A DNA stretch of 64,000 nucleotides. Origin: Polychytrium aggregatum. Lineage: Eukaryota > Chytridiomycota > Chytridiomycetes > Polychytriales. Positions 1 to 10,008 of this stretch are shown here, one piece after another. The position numbers and the translations under genes are program-made. Position 1 is the first letter of the stretch. Each line of letters begins with the position of its first letter. The notes beneath the pieces are model-generated. The model was given only the letters and a program-made list of their open reading frames with translations. It had not been told where the DNA came from and did no database searches. The DNA lies in NCBI RefSeq assembly GCF_025602895.1, contig NW_026516216.1, positions 186,001 through 250,000 on the forward strand, written 5' to 3'.

Positions 1-1270
1 AAAACGGTGCAGAGCAGTGAAGTCGAGGCGGAGCGGGGGCGAAGAGCGGTTTAAATAGGCCGGCCAGCGGCATTGTTTCCGCCAAGCGCGCCATGGGCGG
101 TGCGAGAAGGCGGTGCGAGAAGGCGGTGCAAGGGCGGCCGGCGACGAATCGGGAACGGGCCTTTGCGGTCGACAGAGGGAAGGAGACCCTGCAGATCGAC
201 CAGTTAAGGATCTGTTGGCATTCAACAGCAACCTCTATAGATGCTCTATAGACAGTCTATAAGTCCTCGATCGGCCCTCGATAGCAGAGCTGATTTGCGT
301 GCCGCCCACAGAGCAACCCATGCCGTCCAGTCTAATTATGGCCGTTTGTATCCGCTTGTGCGGCCCTGCTGACGGCGGTGCGGCCCCAGGCGGCCCCAGG
401 CGGCCACAGTCACAAACAGACCCCGGCCGCGTGCTGTTTGCGGGCTCGAAATAGTCCTGCTGCCTTCAGCGGCCCGTACCAACCTTCCCGGCATACCAAC
501 ATCCGCTTGCACCGTCAACCATCGACATCCCCGCCATCCACACAACCCGGTCCGAGACCGTCATTGTCTGCAAACGCCACGCAGCCAGACGACCCCACAG
601 CCCGCACGTTGTGTCCACACCCGAGCCAACCGATCGATCGCCCGTGCGCTTGTGCACCAGAGCTGCGCAAGTCCCCATCCAGCCACGGTCCGAGAACGGC
701 CACGAGAACGGCCCAATCCGCAGCTTCTGGAAAGCCATGATCGGCCGGCGGGATCGTTTGCGGCATGCATGTTCGCCAGACTCTCTTGGAAATGTCCCCC
801 GCTTCTCCCGAGAAAGGGACAGGCGCCCCTCCCTCCTGATTGGCGCCGGCCGTCGGCGGAGCTTGGGCGTCAGGGTCTGTTTGGCGAAAGCCTCGTCAGG
901 GTCGAAACAGGGCCGGAGCTGACAACCAAAGACAAACCGCCAACCGCAAAACAGGAGCGACCAATGTTGTTGCGTCGTGCAGAGGACGCAGTCAAGGGCA
1001 GTCCCGACGGAGGCGATGCAGCAGGATGCAACAGCATGCAACAGGATGCAACAGGATGCAGCCGCCCATCGTCTCGGCTGCTTCACCCCTTCGGCACACT
1101 CCCGGTGCTGTGCTCACGGCCGAGACAGTGAATGAATGAATGGATGAATAAGTGAATGGATGGATGAATCAATGTATTCAGGAAAAGCAATTGGCGCTGC
1201 CCTTCGACAGCCAAGGCTGCGGGGTTTCATTCGCTGCGCCCAAGAACTGGATCAGAGCCGGCTTTCGGCC
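1..1270. other. Left-edge intergenic region
   Basis: No coding region is convincing here; the short overlapping frames on both strands look like chance frames in GC-rich DNA. Positions 82-130 repeat an AGGCGGTGCGAG unit. Positions 1018-1062 hold tandem ATGCAACAGG-type units. Positions 1130-1175 are a GAATGAATG/GGATGAAT simple repeat lying just past the 3' end of the sulfite reductase fusion gene. Confidence 0.5.
50..59. promoter_or_regulatory. TATA-like box near left edge
   Basis: TTTAAATAGG resembles a TATA element. Similar TATAAATAG-type elements occur at 35077-35087 and 27103-27112, close to the starts of the PGDH and importin alpha genes. It may serve a minus-strand gene lying left of the window. 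Orientation is ambiguous, and this rests on sequence resemblance only. Confidence 0.25.
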
Positions 1271-4200
1271 TTAGTACACCTCGAGAATGTAGCGGTCCTG
1301 CTCCTTGAGCTCCTCGAGCAGCTCGTTAGCACGCTCCACCGTGGTTCCGGCGGCAGTGAAGGCGCCAACAAGAGCGTCCTTGACATCAGGGACGGGCCAG
1401 GTCGGGCCGCAGAGGTAGAAGGCGCCCTCGTCCTTGAGGATGTACTTGGCCAGCAGGTCGGCGTCCTCGGCAATCTTGTGCTGGATGTAGATCTTCTTCT
1501 TCTGGTCGCGAGAAAAGGCCAGCTGCAGGCGCGAGAGCACGCCATCGGCATGGTAGGCCTCGAGCTCCTCGCCGTACAGATACTCGTTGGCCCGGTTGCG
1601 CGAGCCAAAGTAGAGCACCATCGGGCCGACCTCCATGCCCTGCGACTTCCAGTAGAAGCGCTCCTCGATGAAGGCGCGGAAGGGCGCCATGCCAGTGCCC
1701 AGACCCGACATGATCACAGGGGCCGTGAGCGACTTGGGCAGCTTCATCACAGAGGGCTTGATCGTAACGGTCAGGGCCTGGCCCACCTTGAGCGAGTTAA
1801 GATAGCGGGTGCACTGGCCGACGCGGGTCTTGCCCGTGGACGAGCGCCAGTCGACAAGCACGACCAGCAGATGCACACTGTCGGGATGCATGTTCTGCGA
1901 GGACGAAATCGAATAGTGGCGGGGCTTGATCGCCGGCACCAACTTGACCAAATCCTCGATCGACGGATGCGCCGACGGGAAGCGCTCGAGGATGTCGGCA
2001 AAGGTCACCGTCTCCTCCTCGGTCAGGCGCTTGAGCTCGTCAGCACCGTCGGCGCTGGCGATTGTGTTCAGGTGCTCGCGTTCCTTGATGTCGGTCGCAA
2101 ACTCGGCCAGCGACGAATAGAACTTCTTGCCGGGCTTGCCAAAGATGTCGAGCACCTGCGTCAGGATCTGCTCAACGGTGCGCACCTCGGTCGACGGCTT
2201 GCCGCTCTCGTCCACGCGCTCGGTCACGACAATCTCGCGCGGGTCGAGGCCGTAGAACTTGATGAAGGTCTTGACGTCCTCATCGCTGTTGTGGCCGTGC
2301 ACACCGAGCGCCTCGCCAATCTCGTAGCGGAGGCCGGTGCCCGTGGTGTCCATCTCGATGTGGAAGACGTTGCGGTCGTACTCGACAGGGGTCAGGCGGC
2401 GGTTCTCGGTGACCTTGACCAGGAAGGCGTTGTCGACGTCAGGACGCAGCTTCTTGTCGGTCTTGTACGCCTCGCGGAAGAGCAGCGACCAGGCAGCGCG
2501 ATGAGAGGGCACGACACGGGTGATCTGCTCGCGCTCTTCGCTGGGAGCGCTGGTCTTGGGCAGGGCAAGCGAGCCTTGAACCGAGGTCAGGAGGGTGGCA
2601 TCCAGAGTAGCGGAGGCCCAGTGGGCGGGAACGTGGATGTGCGTGATCGAGTCGAGGGCCTGGTGAACGGCTGCGATCTTGGTCTGAACGATCGAGGCAT
2701 GCGTCTCGGTCTTGCGGACGATGGCAAAGATGTGCTCCAGAGCGTGCTGGGTGTCCACGGCGGGCGCAAGCTTGTAAAAGACGGCCGCGAGGATCAGGTT
2801 GACATACTCGGTGGACTTGCCGAGGTACAGAGTAAACTTCTTGGCATACTTCTGGGCATCGACGACATGGACCTTGAGCTGCTTACGGGCAATCTCGGCA
2901 CGGACAGAGTCGGAGAGCTCCTTCTCGAGCTCGGCGGCGGTGGCAGCAGCGGAGTTGATCACCACGGTGGCCCCGGTCTTGGCTGCAACGATGGGGTTGT
3001 AGCGCTCGACGGCAGCAACGTCGTGAATGGCCACATAGTCGGCCGCCTGGACACGGTGCGAGTTGACGGCCGTGTGGGTCTTGCTGTAGCGGAGCGAGGT
3101 GCTCGAGAGCGGCTCGATCTGGACGTCGTCGCGGGCGGTGTGGCTCTGGACCGTTCCGAAGGATTCAGAGGCAATGTACTGTGCAACCGCCTGGGCGACC
3201 TTGGCAGTACCCTGCTCCTGGGCATCCCAGAACACGGCCTGGTGGACGCCGTCGGCAACAGCGCTCTTTTGGACGTCGGCGGCAGACAGCTCGATAATGC
3301 GAGGAGCCCGACGCGAGCTGGAGAGCTTGGCCAGGAAAGCAGAAACAGCGGCGGGATGGAAGTGCTCGACTCCGGCCTGGAAGTGAGCCTTGCTGATGGC
3401 GGGAATGGCAGAGGTCCAGTGACCGCTGTAGAACGAGCCGGTGACATCGAGGTACAGAGGGCCATGGGTGCCGGCAGCAGTGGCCTGTTCGACGACGACG
3501 ATACGCTTGGCAGTCTTGGGAATGGCGGCGACAAAGTGCTCAGCGGACCAGGGACGCAGCAGGCGGATCTTGAGCACACCGACCTTGCTGCCGTGTTGGC
3601 GGGCGTGTTCGACGGCGGTTTCGACAACGTTGCTGGCGGGGCCGAGCGTGACGATGACCGACTCGGCATCATGGGCGCCAACATACTCAAAGAGCTTGTA
3701 CTCGTGACCAAAGAACTTGGCCAGCTCGTGCATGACCTCCTGGACAACCTCGGGGAAGCGCTCGACGGGAGGAACGGCAGCATGGCGGTGGGCAATGGCA
3801 CGGGTCAGGCTGGAGAGCTCGTGGTAAGGAGCAACAAAGGTCTTGGCGGTTTCCTTGGCAACTCGAGCGCCGTCAAAGAAGTGCAGGACGGGTTGGTGAG
3901 CGACCGAGGAGGCAAGGTGGGCAACGAGCGAGAGATCGTGCGCCTCCTGGACGCTGGACGAACCGATGAAGGCAAATCCGGTGTAGGAAGCCGCAAGAAC
4001 ATCCGAATAGTCGCTGACCACGCCAAGATCGCTGGTGATGGCCTGCGAACCAACGTGGAAGACCACGGCCTTGCGCTCGGCAGCGATGCCGTACATGGCC
4101 GGAATCATGAGTGGAAGAGCCTCCGAGGACGTGACGGTGGTGACGGCCGCACCGGCGGCAAGGGCACCATGCACGGCCGTGGCAGCGCCCTCGCGGGTGC

Positions 4201-5965
4201 TGAGAGCGAGGTTTTTGTGGGACTTGTGGAAGGCGTTCGGGGTCGAATCCTTGGCCAGGGATTCCAGGGGCTGGCCCAGGTATCCCTCGGGGGCAACCTT
4301 GTAGACGAACGACAGATCCGAGAGACCGTATGCAACGTGAGCGACAGCCTCCTCGCCGCTGAGCAGAGTCTCAATGCCGTGGTGCTTGGGAAGGGGAGCA
4401 GGCTTGGCATCATCGAGACTGATGGCCGGGGCAATGATGGGGCTGGCGGTAGCATCGGTGCTGGGGCTAGAGGGCTCGCTGTGGCTGCGAGGGACAAACT
4501 GGGCCGCGATCTTGTCGTCGAGGAGATGGGCACCCTCACCGATAATGATGGCCGCAGGGAGGGTCAGGGCCTTGTTTTTGAGGGCAACCACGATGCTGCC
4601 AATGCTGGCCTTGAGAGGGCGGTGGGCGCCACGCTCGACAAGAGTCAGAGGCAGGTTGTCGGTGAAGTAGTGGCGGCGCAGGTCAGAGACGAGCTCGACA
4701 ATGGACGAGGCAGTGAGGAAGAACACGAACGTCTTTTGAGCAACGTAGGCGGGCAGCTGCGAGCCCCGGCCGGCATAGGTGCAGGTGATGACAGCCTTCT
4801 GGGGGCCAAAGGCAGGGATGGTGAGGGGCTGAGTGCCCGTGTAGGCGGATCGGATGGCGACAGGGACCGACTCGACCTTGGTCTCGGTCTTGGCCTCGAC
4901 CTTGGTCTCCGGGATGGCTTCGGCAGCAAATCCAGGGACAATCTCGGCGGCAATGCCAATCTTCTCGGCGTAGGCAGCCTCCTTTGGGTCCAGATAGAAG
5001 CCGCTCTTGAGCACAACAACGTCCTTGCCGGTCTTGATGGCAGGGGCAGCAGTGGACGAGAGCTGCTCCTCGACCTCGGCCAGCTTGGCCGCGGTAGGGA
5101 CCAGAACGAGCTCACCGGCCACGAGAGCGAGGACCTCACGAGAAACAGTGTCATCTGCAAGGACGACGTCGGCGTGAACGATGGCATGGTAGGCGGCCGT
5201 GGTCAAACCAGAGACCGAGCCGCTGCCAGCAGCAACAAACTTGAGGGAGCCGGCGCGGACCTGGAAGGGGGCAGCTTGTTCGCGGCCCGCCAGGTAGATC
5301 TGGACGAGCTGGTCAATCTCGCCGTTGGTGAGCTCGGCGAGTTTCTGCAGGGGCCAGGCCTCCGAGAGCTTGTTAATGAAGGCCAAGCGGCGAGACGCCG
5401 ACTTGTCAGAGGGATCGGCGGCACGGAGCTTCTGGCGAAGGACACCCAGACGCTGGATAGCCAAGCCGGAGCCTTCGGGCAGGGTAGCAGCGATGTGCTT
5501 GCGCAGGCGCGTGGCAATCTTGGGGCCGTTGCCATTGGTGGAAACGGCAATCTGAAGGGCGTGGTCGCGGTAAGTCGACGTCAGCCAAAAGTCGGACAGA
5601 TCCGGCTGGTCGGCAATGTTGACGGGAATCCGGCCCATGCGGCAGAGCGCGGCAATGTGCTTGGCGAGCGAGGCGTCCTCGCTGGCAACAAAGACCATGG
5701 ACTTGTCGTGCAGATCTCGCTGCTCGAACTCGCGGTCGTAGTAGGTAACCTCTCGACGGTCGATGTGGCCGATCAGGGCGGGCGAGAGCGAGGTCTTGGG
5801 GGCGACCACATGGACCTGGGCGTCGGCCTCGAGTGCAAAAAAGACACGCGAGGCAGCAGCGTCGCTTCCGCCGACAACCAGGATGTGGCGGCTGGCGATG
5901 GACCAGGCAACAATGAGCGAGGCGCCGCCACGAGGTACGGGGGACTGCTGAGCGATAGAACCCAT
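1271..5965 (-). CDS. MET10: Fused siroheme synthase / sulfite reductase flavoprotein (MET8-like + MET10)
   Basis: Intronless, 1564 aa. The C-terminal ~1200 residues are the sulfite reductase [NADPH] flavoprotein subunit: a pyruvate-oxidoreductase-like region (about 380-1100), then a CPR-type FAD/NADPH reductase with RHYSISSS (~1349), GLGTGMAPFRAF (~1421), CGPTWPVPDV (~1519) and a terminal EVY. It passes electrons from NADPH to the siroheme subunit that reduces sulfite to sulfide. The first ~220 residues are a Met8/CysG-B module (precorrin-2 dehydrogenase/ferrochelatase): NAD loop VVGGSDAAASR at 30-40, IPVNIADQ with Asp119, and VSTNGNG with Ser142. Residues ~240-350 resemble only the front half of a SUMT/CysG-A methyltransferase (ADVVLADDTVSREVLALV) and probably lack activity. 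Yeast Met10 is about 1035 aa and Met8 about 274 aa, so this is a true in-frame fusion. Start: ATG at 5965, followed directly by the Met8 fold. Fungal sulfite assimilation enzyme, cytosolic by family. Confidence 0.9.
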   Translation of the reverse strand: MGSIAQQSPVPRGGASLIVAWSIASRHILVVGGSDAAASRVFFALEADAQVHVVAPKTSLSPALIGHIDRREVTYYDREFEQRDLHDKSMVFVASEDASLAKHIAALCRMGRIPVNIADQPDLSDFWLTSTYRDHALQIAVSTNGNGPKIATRLRKHIAATLPEGSGLAIQRLGVLRQKLRAADPSDKSASRRLAFINKLSEAWPLQKLAELTNGEIDQLVQIYLAGREQAAPFQVRAGSLKFVAAGSGSVSGLTTAAYHAIVHADVVLADDTVSREVLALVAGELVLVPTAAKLAEVEEQLSSTAAPAIKTGKDVVVLKSGFYLDPKEAAYAEKIGIAAEIVPGFAAEAIPETKVEAKTETKVESVPVAIRSAYTGTQPLTIPAFGPQKAVITCTYAGRGSQLPAYVAQKTFVFFLTASSIVELVSDLRRHYFTDNLPLTLVERGAHRPLKASIGSIVVALKNKALTLPAAIIIGEGAHLLDDKIAAQFVPRSHSEPSSPSTDATASPIIAPAISLDDAKPAPLPKHHGIETLLSGEEAVAHVAYGLSDLSFVYKVAPEGYLGQPLESLAKDSTPNAFHKSHKNLALSTREGAATAVHGALAAGAAVTTVTSSEALPLMIPAMYGIAAERKAVVFHVGSQAITSDLGVVSDYSDVLAASYTGFAFIGSSSVQEAHDLSLVAHLASSVAHQPVLHFFDGARVAKETAKTFVAPYHELSSLTRAIAHRHAAVPPVERFPEVVQEVMHELAKFFGHEYKLFEYVGAHDAESVIVTLGPASNVVETAVEHARQHGSKVGVLKIRLLRPWSAEHFVAAIPKTAKRIVVVEQATAAGTHGPLYLDVTGSFYSGHWTSAIPAISKAHFQAGVEHFHPAAVSAFLAKLSSSRRAPRIIELSAADVQKSAVADGVHQAVFWDAQEQGTAKVAQAVAQYIASESFGTVQSHTARDDVQIEPLSSTSLRYSKTHTAVNSHRVQAADYVAIHDVAAVERYNPIVAAKTGATVVINSAAATAAELEKELSDSVRAEIARKQLKVHVVDAQKYAKKFTLYLGKSTEYVNLILAAVFYKLAPAVDTQHALEHIFAIVRKTETHASIVQTKIAAVHQALDSITHIHVPAHWASATLDATLLTSVQGSLALPKTSAPSEEREQITRVVPSHRAAWSLLFREAYKTDKKLRPDVDNAFLVKVTENRRLTPVEYDRNVFHIEMDTTGTGLRYEIGEALGVHGHNSDEDVKTFIKFYGLDPREIVVTERVDESGKPSTEVRTVEQILTQVLDIFGKPGKKFYSSLAEFATDIKEREHLNTIASADGADELKRLTEEETVTFADILERFPSAHPSIEDLVKLVPAIKPRHYSISSSQNMHPDSVHLLVVLVDWRSSTGKTRVGQCTRYLNSLKVGQALTVTIKPSVMKLPKSLTAPVIMSGLGTGMAPFRAFIEERFYWKSQGMEVGPMVLYFGSRNRANEYLYGEELEAYHADGVLSRLQLAFSRDQKKKIYIQHKIAEDADLLAKYILKDEGAFYLCGPTWPVPDVKDALVGAFTAAGTTVERANELLEELKEQDRYILEVY

Positions 5966-7983
5966 GCTGTTGGAGACGCAGAAGTTGGTCAGCGATACGA
6001 TACGGATGGCGGCGAGGTGTCCAATTCAGAGAAAGCTGACGGCGTAGGCAATGGGACATCATGCTGAAACGACCACGAAGCTGGACTGCCACGCCATCCA
6101 TGGGCAACGGCGGGGAAACGAAAGTGCCACCCGATGGACGCAGGTCAAGCCAAGCACGACCGGCTGAGGATCGAAGTAGCTAACAGCAATGGGAGCAGCT
6201 ATATGTGGATCTCATGCGACCAGCACCGCCGATCGACAGGTGGAATGGGAACAGGCACTTACGTTATGATACTGTGTGAACTACGTACGAGTTATACGAC
6301 TCAGGTGGTAAGAGTACAGTTAGGCAGCGTGGTTCTGTTCGGCAAGTTCCAGGGTAACCAAGCAAATGTCAGTTACAAGACTATCGGATTTGCGAGGGTC
6401 GTTGCACCGAGATGCAACCGAGCAACAGCCCGGTCTGGGTGTCGATGGATTTCCAGGAATCACTGGGACAGACTGGTGGCGATACTCACATGATGCTGCG
6501 CAAGAGCCAGGAGAGGTGGAGTCCAGAACCAAGGCCAGATGCAATTGCGTCAAGACGTCCGGTGAGACGGCGACTCTGACGATCGGCTGGGAGATGGCCG
6601 TGGTGGGAACCTGCTGCGGCAATGCGGGTCGCCGCCAGGGCTTTTATTCTGGGGGGAGGACGGCAGAGTTTTTTTCCTTGGAGCGCAGATCTGATTTGAG
6701 GCCTTGTGCGTAACGGCGATAGCGGCGTTTGTCATCGTCTCGCTCGGTGCTCTCGCGTAGGGACCGAGGAGCCTTAGCGGCGTGCTGCGTGCGCACAGCG
6801 AAAATGGTCTCGGCGAGAGCAGTGCCAGGATGGCGAGAACCTCTGCCGTTATTAATGAACACTCGTCAAGCCGCGGCACCGTCGGCTGAATGGCGACATC
6901 GCAAGCCAATCACAAAGGCGGACAGGGGCGATGGTGCCATCGCCAGCCAAGCACCTTGCGAGGACATCACCAGCCAATCACAGGGCTCCTGGATCCTATC
7001 TTGGGAATCCCGCCGTTCTTGGGGGCGCTAAGTTTCTGTGGGTATACGACAAGCCTCAGCGTGGCCGCAATGTCAGCCGAGCAGCCACGTGTCGGGGGCA
7101 GGCTCCGAGCGGATCGAGCCAATCCTGCGAGTCAAATGGCTGGCCGTGGGAAAGCGCAGCCCTGGTCCGTTGAACATCGGGATGCTTCTGCGATGCATGA
7201 CGGGCATCTGTGGGGGACAGAGACCTTGAGGGGTTGATGTGGAGCGATCGACCGCAGTCCAGAGATGAGCCTGCGCGTCGGCTGCGGACGCCAGCCGAAG
7301 GCGGTCGCGGCGAAAGAGGTTGCCGTGCTGGTGAATGGTTCCGAGTCGAAACGCTGGCACGACGGAAGTGCCTCGAAGGCACTCAAGCGATGAGACCACT
7401 CAATGTCAGATGACCGATTGGGAACAGGATCACAAACGATTCACTGAAAAAACGAGACGCATGCACTCTCAGTGGACAAAGATGAGCTAACTCTCAAGTA
7501 GGAAGCACCGAAAGAGCGATGAATCAAGTATGCAGTGCACCGATGTCTCCTGAGAGAAATACAGGTCGGTGGCAACATTGCACAGTCACAGAAGAACGGG
7601 ACTAATGCAAGGGTTCGGTCAATCACAATGATCGGAATACTGGAGCGAATGTGCCCTGAAGAGAATGAGCAAATAGAAGAATGAGTGCATGAGGGAAAAT
7701 TGAATAAAGACACAAAAGTGACAACAAAAATGATTGAAGAACCGAAGGCAGAACCAAACAGCTACTGCACAAAGTGATGCAAGGGAATTAATGAATGCGC
7801 CGCGTGAATGAGAGGGGGAAGTGAATTGAAATATCAGAATCGATACGGAGAGGACAACACAGAACCCATTGGATGAAGCGGCAGAAGGGAAGCTTATGAG
7901 CACGGGAGAGCTTCAAACGACGAGTGTGAGGAAGCATGAGGCTCAATGAAACATCACAGAGTTTGACCAGGGCAATAGACACA
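5966..7983. other. Intergenic region, no gene recognised
   Basis: This 2-kb gap lies between the sulfite reductase fusion and the left palindrome arm. A minus-strand frame at 6644-6862 encodes a basic 72-residue peptide with no recognisable domain. 7400-7983 is more AT-rich and purine-biased than the rest and has no long frame. I see no RNA gene. Confidence 0.45.
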
Positions 7984-8286
7984 TCCAAGACCAGAACGAG
8001 ATGATGGAGATCGGAAGGACAAGCTTGATGGGGGGGGGGAAGTATTGGCGGCCAGTCCGGATGCGAGACAGCGAAGCACTGCATTGTGGACGGGGTGGCG
8101 AGTGGAGCGATGGAGCGATGGAGCCAGAGGGATGCACAGCAGCGCCGGGCCGACAAACACATCCAAGAACGAGAAACAGAAACACCAAAGAAACAGCGAG
8201 CACCGCCCAGACCCAGGGAAGACCGGCGGAAGATTCGACAGAGAGCCCAATGAGACAGGACGAGGCAAAATAGGAAAAATTGCTGG

Positions 8287-8358
8287 CGCCCGATAGGGGA
8301 CTCGAACCCCTAGCCTTGAGATTAAAAGTCTCACGCTCTACCATTGAGCTAACCGGGC
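8287..8358 (-). tRNA. tRNA-Lys (UUU), left arm copy 1
   Basis: This is a 72-nt cloverleaf with acceptor GCCCGGT/ATCGGGC, G73, a GGTTCGAGTCC T-arm and anticodon loop CTTTTAA (anticodon TTT). It is the second gene of a minus-strand Cys-Lys pair. A T5 run (pol III terminator) follows within about 15 nt, at roughly 8275-8280. Confidence 0.95.
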
Positions 8359-8396
8359 TCAAAGCTCGAGCTCTGTTGTTGAGACCACGAACTCAC

Positions 8397-8468
8397 AGGA
8401 CCCTCCCGGGATTGAACCGGGGACCTATCGATCTGCAGTCGATTGCTCTACCGCTGAGCTAAAGGTCC
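8397..8468 (-). tRNA. tRNA-Cys (GCA), left arm copy 1
   Basis: This is a 72-nt cloverleaf with acceptor GGACCTT/AGGGTCC, U73 as expected for Cys, and anticodon loop CTGCAGA (anticodon GCA). It lies 38 nt upstream of tRNA-Lys with no T4 run between them, so the two are probably one dicistronic pol III unit. An ATATATGCA TATA-like stretch lies about 30 nt upstream. Confidence 0.95.
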
Positions 8469-9004
8469 TTGCGAGCTCTTTCATTTTTGTGCATATATCA
8501 ACAGTACATTTGATCATATCTCCCGGTTTCGTTGCACTCCCGCCTTGGCCACCCGCCCCAGCCCCCGCACATTGCACCGCTGCAGCCCGCACATTGTACC
8601 ACCGCTGCCCGCTCGACCCTTGCTTTTGATCATGCTCTCATATATATTAACAACTCATATTTTCACCAACCCAATGTCTTTGTCTCAAGCGCCCCTCCCC
8701 CTCTTTGGCATCCCATAGTGCGCATCCACCGCCTGAGAAATATGGTATTCCTATCGTTGCCATGCGATCAGCACCACCAATATACTCTTCAAGGCCAATT
8801 CTCTCGTATGATATGAAATTTCCATTCGGTAGACCCACCTACTCGAAATTGACCATGATGATGTACAGGCCGTGATGAACCGGCGTAGACGCCGCATCGT
8901 CTGCATCTATCGGTGATCCACCGATGATCCGCCAGCAATTCACCAATGATCCCCCATCTGCACACATCCCCTGCTGGTTCCAACATACAAAGAGACATGA
9001 TCTC

Positions 9005-9075
9005 GCTCACAGCGGGCTCACAGCGGGCTCACAGCGGGCTCACAGCGGGCTCACAGCGGGCTCACAGCGGGCTCA
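9005..9075. repeat. 11-bp minisatellite
   Basis: About six consecutive copies of AGCGGGCTCAC. The mirrored copy lies at 22918-22988. Confidence 0.9.
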
Positions 9076-9202
9076 ACAAGAAGCCCATTCACACTCTTCC
9101 GCCCCCTCCCCAGAATATGTGTCTATCCCACTTCCAGTCCCAGCGGCCGGCCTTGCCCCTCCATCCCCTCCTTGTCCACTAATCTCGTCCGTCTCAACCC
9201 GT

Positions 9203-9259
9203 GTTCACCCACGTTCGTCCATGTTCGCCCATGTTCGCCCATGTTCGCCCATGTTCGCC
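9203..9259. repeat. 10-bp minisatellite
   Basis: About five copies of a CCCATGTTCG-type unit, the first ones diverged. Mirrored at 22734-22790. Confidence 0.85.
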
Positions 9260-9784
9260 GTTGTCCTGCTCGGTACATGGATTCGTGTGTGGACATCGAA
9301 CCATCGTGCGTGATTTGCGAAAATACAAAGAAAATTCATCAAGCAGAGTGTCCGCTGGGCGGAAACCCGGGCAATTTCGGTCATTGGAAGCCATGCCCAA
9401 GTCTGGTACGATTCAAGAGGATCTATGTGCCGATTAAATGCAGATCGTAGGGGCCAACTACGCGCCAATCGTACACTTGTGACCATGATCAAGCTCGATG
9501 AAGTATAACAATGAATCGTCGAGGTATATTCATCGCCGATGGTGCAAAAATGATGCTAATAACAATGATAATAACCATAATTGCTCGGCTCAGTAGCGCA
9601 TATTTCCAAATCGGCAAGATCAAAGACATAGCATCCTCATTTGATACACATTTGCGCGCTCGAGGACTGCTCTAGCCAGCTATCCCTGATACCATTGCCT
9701 AAACGCGCCTATCGCAGTTTCAAACAGCTTGCTTATAGGCTGCGCCATTATTGTTATTATAAACATGAGTCGCCCTGGAACTTT

Positions 9785-9848
9785 CGGATACAAATACTCG
9801 GATACAAATACTCGGATACAGATACTCGGATACAAATACTCGGATACC
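9785..9848. repeat. 14-bp minisatellite
   Basis: Between four and five copies of CGGATACAAATACT, one with a single substitution (GATACAGATACT). Mirrored at 22145-22208. Confidence 0.85.
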
Positions 9849-9892
9849 CGGACAGTCATGAAGTCAAAAGCAGTCCTATTAATCGTATTCGC

Positions 9893-10008
9893 CCTGTCGG
9901 TCTTGTCGGTTCTGTCGGCTCTGTCATTCTTGTCGATTCTTGACGGTTCTGTAGGCTCTGTCAATCTTATCGATTCTGTTGGCTCTGTCGGCTCCGTCAG
10001 TTCTGCCG
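9893..10008. repeat. 9-bp degenerate repeat
   Basis: A run of TTCTGTCGG/CTCTGTCGG-like units, read as repeated Leu-Ser-Val in one frame. Mirrored at 21985-22100. Confidence 0.75.

Noticed and set aside
1160-6067. Plus-strand 1635-codon frame as a gene
   Set aside because: It is exactly antisense to the well-supported sulfite reductase fusion, has low-complexity composition and no recognisable fold; explained by codon bias.
6644-6862. 72-codon basic minus-strand frame
   Set aside because: Lysine/arginine-rich end looks protein-like, but there is no recognisable family and no supporting context.
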